Assembly: GCF_003270085.1 (NCBI RefSeq)
Contig: NZ_QFDQ01000028.1
Span: 49,444-113,443, forward strand
DNA from: Streptomyces triticisoli
Lineage (GTDB): Bacteria; Actinomycetota; Actinomycetes; Streptomycetales; Streptomycetaceae
Direction: 5' to 3'
DNA length: 64,000 nt
In this document: positions 20,493-26,642 of the stretch, piece after piece
Numbering within the stretch: position 1 is the stretch's first letter
Layout of the letters: each line of letters begins with the position of its first letter
The notes under the pieces: generated by a model
What the model was told of the DNA's origin: nothing
What the model saw: only the letters and a program-made list of their open reading frames with translations
Databases searched by the model: none
Position numbers and translations under genes: made by a program

Positions 20493-20975
20493 TCAGGAGG
20501 CGAGAACCTCGTCGAGCAGGGCCTCGGCCTTGTCCTCGTTGGTGTTCTCCGCGAGGGCGAGCTCGCTCACCAGGATCTGGCGGGCCTTGGCGAGCATGCG
20601 CTTCTCACCGGCGGAGAGTCCGCGCTCACGCTCGCGACGCCACAGGTCGCGCACGACTTCCGCGACCTTGATGACATCGCCGGAGGCGAGCTTCTCCAGA
20701 TTTGCCTTGTAGCGACGCGACCAGTTCGTGGGCTCCTCGGCGTACGGAGCGCGCAGCACCTCGAAGACCCGCTCCAGCCCGTCCTGACCGACCACATCAC
20801 GCACGCCGACGAACTCCGCATTGTCCGCTGGCACACGCACTGTCAGGTCACCCTGGGCGACCTTCAGCACCAAGTAGGTCTTGTCCACGCCTTTGATCTG
20901 GCGAGTTTCGATGGCCTCGATCAGCGCGGCCCCGTGATGGGGATAGACCACGGTGTCGCCAACCTTGAACGTCAT
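20493..20975 (-). CDS. carD: CarD-family RNA polymerase-binding transcription factor
   Basis: A 160-residue global transcription factor that stabilises open promoter complexes. The N-terminal RNAP-interaction domain (about residues 1-60) begins [17 protein letters not shown]. The C-terminal helical DNA-binding domain contains the conserved Trp in NWSRRY near residue 86 that wedges at the upstream fork of the -10 element. Length and sequence are typical of actinobacterial CarD. AAGGGG lies before the ATG at 20975. A long intergenic region separates it from the divergent lipoprotein gene. Confidence 0.95.
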   Translation of the reverse strand: MTFKVGDTVVYPHHGAALIEAIETRQIKGVDKTYLVLKVAQGDLTVRVPADNAEFVGVRDVVGQDGLERVFEVLRAPYAEEPTNWSRRYKANLEKLASGDVIKVAEVVRDLWRRERERGLSAGEKRMLAKARQILVSELALAENTNEDKAEALLDEVLAS

Positions 20976-21648
20976 GTGACAGGTACCCCTTCCGTGGCTA
21001 TCCAGGGTAACACGGATACGGCGTCTTCTGAATGGCGTTTTCGCAGGTCAGGGCATATCTCGGGGCTTGACAACAGCGACAGGAACGTGCTTCGGAAGGG
21101 TCACGGGGGCCAAGAGGAGGCGGGTATTCGCAGGTCGGAGGGGCTCTTCACGGGGGGTGAAACGCGTACGTTACACACTTCCGGCGGCCCGTCCAAACGG
21201 CCGAACATCCCGTTTTGTCTGGTTCCCGGCGCTCGACTTTCGCTACTCCGTTCGGTGCGGCCCGGTGAGTCCCGGCCGAATCCGGAATTGATCACGGCCT
21301 TCGTCGCATCGGCCGACCGGGCGACCGGTGATCAATTCTCGCCGCCGCCCGCATTCCTTCGCCGGAAATCCGCGCAAGACCGGAGGCGGACTATGCGGAC
21401 GGGCTCTTATGCGAATGGCGGACGAGCGCGCGGCCAATGTGCGGCCGGCCCCGCGCCGGGCCGCCCCGCGGTCGGATTCCAGGCCGCGGGGGGTGCTGTG
21501 CCGAACGGGTGCCCGGGTGCCCCGGGGGGCACAGAGGCGGGTCGGGTGCGGCCCCGTGGAAGCGGCTCGGTAGCCTAAGGCCGCTGACAGATACTTAGGG
21601 TGGCTTTATTCACAGAGCCACCCCTGCGTTAAAGGAGTTGCCGCCGCC
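20976..21648. other. Long divergent intergenic region between carD and the lipoprotein gene
   Basis: About 670 bases hold no supportable gene. They must carry both divergent promoters. The notable structure is an 11-bp perfect inverted repeat (GAATTGATCAC at 21285-21295, GTGATCAATTC at 21328-21338) that stands out as AT-richer than its surroundings. Confidence 0.6.
21285..21338. repeat. Spaced 11-bp inverted repeat
   Basis: GAATTGATCAC and its exact complement GTGATCAATTC are separated by 32 bases. The arms are AT-rich for this genome. It could be a regulator site, a looped operator or a hairpin in a 5' leader of the carD transcript. Confidence 0.8.
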
Positions 21649-22209
21649 GTGAGCAGCAGCCTTCGACGCGGCGCCCTCGCCGCCGCCGCCCTCGCGATCT
21701 CGATCGCCTCGCTCGCCGCGTGCGCCGCCGGCCACGACGCGCAGACGCTCCAGATCAGGCCCGACAACGCGGCCACGAGCGTCGGCCCGATCAAGGTCCA
21801 GAACGCGGTGGTCGTCACCCAGCCCGGCACCCGGACCGAGGGGCCGGCCGTGGTCATCGCGACCCTCTTCAACACCGGCAAGACCGACCAGACGCTGGAC
21901 GCGATCAGCGTCGAGGGCGACGGCACCGCCCAGATCACCCCCGCCCAGGGCTCGGGCAAGCTGACCATCCCCGCGCACGGCTCCGTGATCATCGGCGGCA
22001 AGGGCAACGCCTCCGCCGCGCTGCCCAACCCCGGCTCCGGGCTGAAGGACGGCAACGCCCAGAAGGTCACCTTCACCTTCAGCCAGACCGGTGACGTGAG
22101 CCTGCGCGCCCTCGTCGTCCCGGCCGAGGGCGACTTCGACAAGTGGGGCCCGAGCAACATCCCGGCAGCCCCGGGCGACGAGGCCTCCCCGTCGGCTGCC
22201 GGCCGCTGA
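21649..22209 (+). CDS. Lipoprotein with DUF461-type copper-chaperone-like fold
   Basis: A 186-residue exported lipoprotein. A signal peptide of about 24 residues ends in the lipobox SLAAC, with Cys25 as lipidation site. The mature domain (AVVIATLFNTGKTDQTLDAISV; LTIPAHGSVIIGG) resembles DUF461/PCuAC-like beta-sandwich proteins, but I see no Met/His copper-binding cluster, so a metal role is not supported. The tail is Pro/Ala/Ser-rich. The GTG at 21649 follows AAAGGAG. It converges on phoP across a strong terminator. Confidence 0.85.
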   Translation: MSSSLRRGALAAAALAISIASLAACAAGHDAQTLQIRPDNAATSVGPIKVQNAVVVTQPGTRTEGPAVVIATLFNTGKTDQTLDAISVEGDGTAQITPAQGSGKLTIPAHGSVIIGGKGNASAALPNPGSGLKDGNAQKVTFTFSQTGDVSLRALVVPAEGDFDKWGPSNIPAAPGDEASPSAAGR

Positions 22210-22226
22210 GACCCGCGCCGTACGCC

Positions 22227-22266
22227 ACAAGGGCGGCACCCTCCGCACGGAGGGTGCCGCCCTTGT
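22227..22266. terminator. Bidirectional terminator between lipoprotein gene and phoP
   Basis: An 18-bp perfect stem (22227-22244 with 22249-22266) has a 4-base loop GCAC. Confidence 0.88.
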
Positions 22267-22289
22267 CGTGGCCCGTGGAAACCCGGAGC

Positions 22290-22970
22290 TCACGGCTCGA
22301 ACTTGTACCCCAGCCCCCGCACCGTCACCAGGTACCGCGGCGCACCCGGATCCGGCTCGATCTTCGCCCGCAACCGCTTGACGTGAACATCGAGGGTCTT
22401 GGTGTCGCCCACGTAGTCGGCGCCCCAGACGCGGTCGATGAGCTGCATACGGGTCAGCACGCGCCCGGCGTTGCGCAGCAACATCTCCAGCAGGTCGAAC
22501 TCCTTCAGCGGCAGGTCGATCTTGGAGCCGGAGACGGTCACGACGTGCCGGTCGACGTCCATGCGGACCGGGCCGGCCTCCAGCGCGGCCGGGACGGCCT
22601 CCTCCGGCTCGCCGCGCCGGCGCAGCACCGCGCGGATACGGGCCACCAGCTCGCGGGAGGAGAACGGCTTGGTGACGTAGTCGTCCGCGCCTATCTCCAG
22701 GCCGACGACCTTGTCGATCTCACTGTCCTTGGCGGTCACCATGATCACGGGGACGTTGGAGCGGCCGCGCAGCTGGCGGCACACCTCCGTGCCGGGCAGG
22801 CCCGGCAGCATCAGGTCGAGGAGGACGAGGTCGGCGCCGTTGCGCTCGAACTCGTCGAGTCCGTCGGGCCCGGTGGCCGCGACGGCGACCTCGAAGCCCT
22901 CCTTGCGGAGCATGTACGACAGGGCGTCGGAGAAGGACTCCTCGTCCTCGACGACGAGCACTCGGGTCAC
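22290..22970 (-). CDS. phoP: Phosphate response regulator PhoP
   Basis: A 226-residue OmpR-family response regulator that activates phosphate-scavenging genes and represses antibiotic genes under phosphate limitation. The receiver domain shows acidic residues near position 9, the phospho-acceptor Asp52 (LLDLMLPG) and Lys101 (DYVTKPF). The winged-helix DNA-binding domain spans about 130-226 and ends RGLGYKFEP. It overlaps phoR by 4 bp. The divergent phoU gene with a PHO box between phoR and phoU identifies this pair as PhoR-PhoP rather than another OmpR system. Confidence 0.94.
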   Translation of the reverse strand: MTRVLVVEDEESFSDALSYMLRKEGFEVAVAATGPDGLDEFERNGADLVLLDLMLPGLPGTEVCRQLRGRSNVPVIMVTAKDSEIDKVVGLEIGADDYVTKPFSSRELVARIRAVLRRRGEPEEAVPAALEAGPVRMDVDRHVVTVSGSKIDLPLKEFDLLEMLLRNAGRVLTRMQLIDRVWGADYVGDTKTLDVHVKRLRAKIEPDPGAPRYLVTVRGLGYKFEP

Positions 22971-24289
22971 GGAAGGACCTCCGGAGCAGGAAGCGGTTCG
23001 TAACGGGTTGGTTCGGTCGTGGACTGCCCGGCCTCCTCGTCGAGGACGGGGTGTTGCTGTGCGTGGTCCCGGTCACGGGCCTCGCGGGCCGCGGCCGCCT
23101 CCGGCAGCCGCAGGGTGAAGGTGGAGCCCTGTCCCTCGGCGCTCCACACCGCGATCTCCCCGCCGTGCGAGGCGACCACGTGCTTCACGATCGACAGGCC
23201 CAGGCCGGTGCCTCCCGTGGCACGGGAGCGGGCCGGGTCGACGCGGTAGAAGCGCTCGAAGATGCGCTCCTTGTCCTTGTCGGAGATGCCGATGCCCTGG
23301 TCGGTGACGGCGATCTCGATCACGTCCCCACCGGGCGCGTTCACCCGGCGGGCGGCGATGCCGACGCGGGTGCGGACCGGGGAGTAGTTGACGGCGTTCT
23401 CCACGAGGTTGCCGAGGGCGGCGGCGAGCTGGCCGCGGTTGCCCCACACCCGCAGGTCGGCGGTGCCCGCCCGTCTCCCACCACCACCCTCAGAGGAAGG
23501 CCCTTCGGGCCCCTGTATTGCGGCGGCCATGGTGATCTGCTTGGTGCCGGCCTGGTGGCGGCAGCGGTCGATGGCCTCGGCGACCAGCCGGTCCACGCGG
23601 ACGGGCTCGGAGTCCTCCAGCGGGTCGTCGTTCTGCACCCGGGACAGGTCGATGAGCTCCTGCACCAGGCTGGTCAGCCGGGTCGCCTCGATCTGCATGC
23701 GCCCGGCGAAGCGCTCCACGGCCTCGGGGTCGTCGGAGGCGTCCATCACGGCCTCGGAGAGCAGGGAGAGCGCGCCGACGGGCGTCTTCAGCTCATGGCT
23801 GACGTTGGCGACGAAGTCGCGTCGCACGGCTTCGATACGGCGGGCCTCGGTGAGGTCCTCGACGAGCAGCAGGACCAGGCGGGAGCCCAGCGGCGCGACG
23901 CGCGCGGAGACGGCGAGGGCCTCGCCGCGTCCGGTGCCGCGCCGGGGCAGGTCCAGCTCGACCTGCCGTATCTCCCCGTCCCTCCGGGTGTCCCGGGCCA
24001 TCTGGAGCATCGGCTCCACGGAGAGCTCGCCGCCGCGGACCAGCCCGAGGGCGTACGCGGCGGAGCTGGCCTTGACCACGGCGTCGGTCTCGTCGAGGAC
24101 GACGGCGGAGGAGCGCAGGACCGACAGGACGGTGTCCACACCCGGTGGAAGCACCGGGCCGGTGTTCAGGGAGGTGCGAGTCGGACTCTTCAGCTCGCGC
24201 TCGCTCCAGCGGAACGCCAGCATGGCGATGACGCCGGTGAGTACTCCGGCGATCGCCGCCGCTGCGGCGACCGCCGCGTTCAGGTCCAT
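22967..24289 (-). CDS. phoR: Phosphate sensor histidine kinase PhoR
   Basis: A 440-residue sensor kinase with one N-terminal transmembrane helix (about residues 4-26), a PAS-like segment (about 55-150), an H-box with the phospho-acceptor His165 in NVSHELKTP, and an HATPase domain with N, G1 and G2 boxes (NLVENAVNYS; DQGIGISDKD; GGTGLGLSI). A Gly/Arg-rich insert near residue 270 lies before the N-box. The ATG at 24289 has a -10-like TAACCT ending six bases before it, so the mRNA may be leaderless. It shares a divergent promoter region with phoU. Confidence 0.94.
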   Translation of the reverse strand: MDLNAAVAAAAAIAGVLTGVIAMLAFRWSERELKSPTRTSLNTGPVLPPGVDTVLSVLRSSAVVLDETDAVVKASSAAYALGLVRGGELSVEPMLQMARDTRRDGEIRQVELDLPRRGTGRGEALAVSARVAPLGSRLVLLLVEDLTEARRIEAVRRDFVANVSHELKTPVGALSLLSEAVMDASDDPEAVERFAGRMQIEATRLTSLVQELIDLSRVQNDDPLEDSEPVRVDRLVAEAIDRCRHQAGTKQITMAAAIQGPEGPSSEGGGGRRAGTADLRVWGNRGQLAAALGNLVENAVNYSPVRTRVGIAARRVNAPGGDVIEIAVTDQGIGISDKDKERIFERFYRVDPARSRATGGTGLGLSIVKHVVASHGGEIAVWSAEGQGSTFTLRLPEAAAAREARDRDHAQQHPVLDEEAGQSTTEPTRYEPLPAPEVLP

Positions 24290-24363
24290 GCGTCCAGGTT
24301 AGGCATGGGGTACGACATGCCCACAGCCGTCCGGGTGCGAGCTCGAACACTCGTCGCCCAGAG

Positions 24364-24396
24364 TTCACCTCGGGGCCAGTAATGGTTCATTTGGGG
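24364..24396. promoter_or_regulatory. PHO box (PhoP operator) between phoR and phoU
   Basis: Three 11-bp direct-repeat units in register: GTTCACCTCGG (24364-24374), a degenerate unit GGCCAGTAATG (24375-24385) and GTTCATTTGGG (24386-24396). The first and third fit the Streptomyces PHO-box consensus with the conserved TTCA. The location supports PhoP autoregulation of phoRP and control of phoU. Confidence 0.85.
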
Positions 24397-24447
24397 TGAC
24401 GGAAACGGACGCGTTGGGCCCGGAACGTTGAGGTTGAGAGCGTGGGG

Positions 24448-24490
24448 TACGAGCCCCCTGCAAGCCCCCTACGAGCCCCTTGCAAGCCTC
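24448..24490. repeat. Imperfect 22-bp direct repeat upstream of phoU
   Basis: TACGAGCCCCCTGCAAGCC at 24448 recurs at 24470 as TACGAGCCCCTTGCAAGCC. The two copies sit in the phoU 5' leader, 40-80 bp before its start codon. Confidence 0.8.
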
Positions 24491-24528
24491 CGAAGAACAC
24501 AGAAGAAGATATAGGAGAGGGAACCCTG

Positions 24529-25221
24529 ATGCGGGACGCGTACCACGAGGAACTTGATTCGATCGGCGACGGTCTGGTGGAGATGGCCCGGCTGGTCGGG
24601 TCGGCGATCGGGCGCGCCACGACCGCCATACTCGACGCCGACCTGAAGCTGGCCGAGAGCGTGATCGAGGCCGACCAGAAGGTCGACGACCTCCAGCACG
24701 ACCTGGAGGCCCGGGCCATCACCCTGCTGGCCCGCCAGCAGCCGGTGGCGACGGACCTCAGGATCGTCGTCACCTCCCTGCGGATGTCCGCCGACCTGGA
24801 GCGCTCGGGCGACCTCGCCCAGCACGTGGCCAAGCTCGCCCGGCTGCGCTTCCCGGAGCGCGCGGTCCCGCAGGACCTGCACGCCACCATCCTGGAGATG
24901 GGCCAGCTCGCGCAGCGCCTGATGGCGAAGGCGGCCGAGGTGATCGTGACCAAGGACGTCGACCTGGCGCTGCAGCTGGAGCAGGACGACGACGAGATGG
25001 ACCTGCTGCACCGCACCCTCTTCACGCACCTGATCGACGGCCGCTGGAAGCACGGCATCGAGACGGCGGTGGACGTCACCCTGCTCGGCCGCTACTACGA
25101 GCGCTACGCCGACCACGCGGTGGCGGTGGCGAAGCGGGTGGTGTACCTGGTGACGGGCGAGCACGCGGACGAGCTGCAGCAGCAGGACATCCAGCCGGTG
25201 ACGGGGGCGGAGGGCGCGTGA
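24529..25221 (+). CDS. phoU: Phosphate signalling protein PhoU
   Basis: A 230-residue all-helical protein made of two PhoU three-helix bundles (about residues 5-100 and 110-210). It shows the family motifs VIEADQKVDDLQHDLEARA and GRYYERYADHAVAVAKRV. PhoU connects phosphate transport status to PhoR. The ATG at 24529 follows AGGAGAGGG; the upstream open frame runs through a repeat and is not coding. It diverges from phoRP across the PHO box. Confidence 0.95.
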   Translation: MRDAYHEELDSIGDGLVEMARLVGSAIGRATTAILDADLKLAESVIEADQKVDDLQHDLEARAITLLARQQPVATDLRIVVTSLRMSADLERSGDLAQHVAKLARLRFPERAVPQDLHATILEMGQLAQRLMAKAAEVIVTKDVDLALQLEQDDDEMDLLHRTLFTHLIDGRWKHGIETAVDVTLLGRYYERYADHAVAVAKRVVYLVTGEHADELQQQDIQPVTGAEGA

Positions 25222-25340
25222 CCGTCCGAGGCCGGCGCGAAGGGCTGACGTCAGGGCGCGCATGAGCCACTGTGCGCCGTTGATGCGCCCAGTGCGGCGG
25301 GCATGAAATGGGCAAAGGCACCAGCCCCGAGGAGGGACCC

Positions 25341-25496
25341 ATGGCCGAATCCCCCAGCATCACGCCCGACCCCGCGCAGGAGCGCGAGACCGAGCAGCCC
25401 GCCGAGGTCAAGAGCCTGCCGCTCTTCGGCGCCTGCGGCTGCGGCTCGGGCTGCGGCTGCGGCTGTCAGTCGGGCGGCCCCTGCCAGTGCGGCTGA
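25341..25496 (+). CDS. 51-residue Cys-rich mini-protein
   Basis: A short protein with an acidic N-terminal half and a C-terminal half containing seven cysteines (positions 32, 34, 38, 40, 42, 48, 50) spaced mostly as CxC, with Gly between them. This spacing suggests soft-metal binding, like a tiny metallothionein, but it has no characterised family I can name. GAGGAGGG directly precedes the ATG at 25341, an excellent ribosome-binding site. It lies 119 bp after phoU on the same strand. Cluster binding or disulfide bonding are alternatives. Confidence 0.75.
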   Translation: MAESPSITPDPAQERETEQPAEVKSLPLFGACGCGSGCGCGCQSGGPCQCG

Positions 25497-25941
25497 CGGG
25501 GGCGCAGCTCACCACATCGGTACATCGGTATACGCGGCGGCATGTGGCCGCGGTGTGTCGCAGGGCCCTGGTGGAGAACCGGGGCCCTGCCCCGTATGCG
25601 CCGGGCACCCGGCCGCCGTCGTTACCCACTCACGGGTGACGGCCGGGGAACGGCTGGGGTGGCGCATCCTGGCGTAAGGGCACGGGAGGCCAACGTCCGC
25701 AAGGGCCGGAAGTGCTGACCCCCCGTCAACCACACGCATTCGGGGCTTGAATGACCATTACAGACAAGAGTCACGGAAATATGGACGGTTCGTAACACCG
25801 CCCGGAGATTACGCACATGTCCCGGAATGAACGGACAGTCTGTGGGGGCGCGGCCAGCCGGCCGCCGCCCGCACAGCGCACACCTTCCCGCGCGGCTCGC
25901 CGCGGCGGGCGGGGTGTGCTCGCACCAAGCAGGGAGAGCCT
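25497..25941. other. Intergenic region, no gene seen
   Basis: These 445 bases contain a probable terminator for the Cys-rich gene near 25560-25588 (CAGGGCCC with GGGGCCCTG arms) and an AT-richer stretch around 25740-25800 that probably holds the promoter of the next gene. No coding frame is convincing. Confidence 0.5.
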
Positions 25942-26511
25942 GTGTCCGTTTCCGTTTCTGTGACCGCCCGTCGTCTGGCCGCCGCCGTTGCCGCGGCCGG
26001 CGCCCTGGTCGGGACGGTGGCGCTGCCGGCGTCCGCGGCCGACCACGCCCCGCGCCACCGCCAGAGCGTGGTGATCAGCAGCGTGCACCTCGACTCCGGC
26101 CGCGACCACCGCTCCAACCGCGCCCTGAACCAGGAGTGGGTGGCGATCAGCAACAACAGCCGCCAGAGCGTCAACCTCAGCGGGTGGACACTGTCCGACC
26201 AGCACGGCCACAAGTACACCTTCCGCCACTACCGCCTCGACGGCCGCGCCACGGTCCGTGTCCACACCGGCGTAGGCCGCGACACGCGCCGGGACCTCTA
26301 CCAGGACCGCCGCAACCAGGTCTGGGACCGCCGCGACACCGCCACCCTGCGCAATGAGCGCGGCCGCGTCGTGGACACCCTGAAGTGGAGCAACGACCGC
26401 CACCGTGCCGGCCACGACGACCGGCGTCACAACGACCGCAACCACCGCGACGACCGGCGTCACAACGACCGGCGCCACGACGGCCACAGCCACCGCGGCG
26501 ACCGCCACTGA
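25942..26511 (+). CDS. Secreted lamin-tail-domain protein with charged His/Arg/Asp tail
   Basis: A 189-residue protein with a signal peptide (about residues 1-33, ending ALPASA), a lamin-tail domain (about 40-145, with QEWVAISNNSRQSVNLSGWTL and TATLRNERGRVVDTLKW) and a 40-residue tail of repeated DDRRHND/NHRDDRRH units rich in His, Arg and Asp. Bacterial lamin-tail domains often occur on secreted or cell-wall proteins as beta-sandwich binding modules; function here is unknown. The tail could bind metals or nucleic acid. The GTG at 25942 follows AGGGAGA. A perfect hairpin terminator follows. Confidence 0.85.
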   Translation: MSVSVSVTARRLAAAVAAAGALVGTVALPASAADHAPRHRQSVVISSVHLDSGRDHRSNRALNQEWVAISNNSRQSVNLSGWTLSDQHGHKYTFRHYRLDGRATVRVHTGVGRDTRRDLYQDRRNQVWDRRDTATLRNERGRVVDTLKWSNDRHRAGHDDRRHNDRNHRDDRRHNDRRHDGHSHRGDRH

Positions 26512-26545
26512 CGCCCGGTCTCCACACACCCGGCTCCGGCAGGGT

Positions 26546-26590
26546 CCACGGCCCCCTCTCCACGCAATGCTCACGGAGAGGGGGCCGTGG
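26546..26590. terminator. Bidirectional terminator after the lamin-tail gene
   Basis: A 16-bp perfect stem (26546-26561 with 26575-26590) and a 13-base loop lie between convergent genes. Confidence 0.85.
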
Positions 26591-26642
26591 CGGTTCCCGG
26601 CAGGGCAGGGCAAGGCAAGGCGGACAGGGGGTGCGGTGCCGC

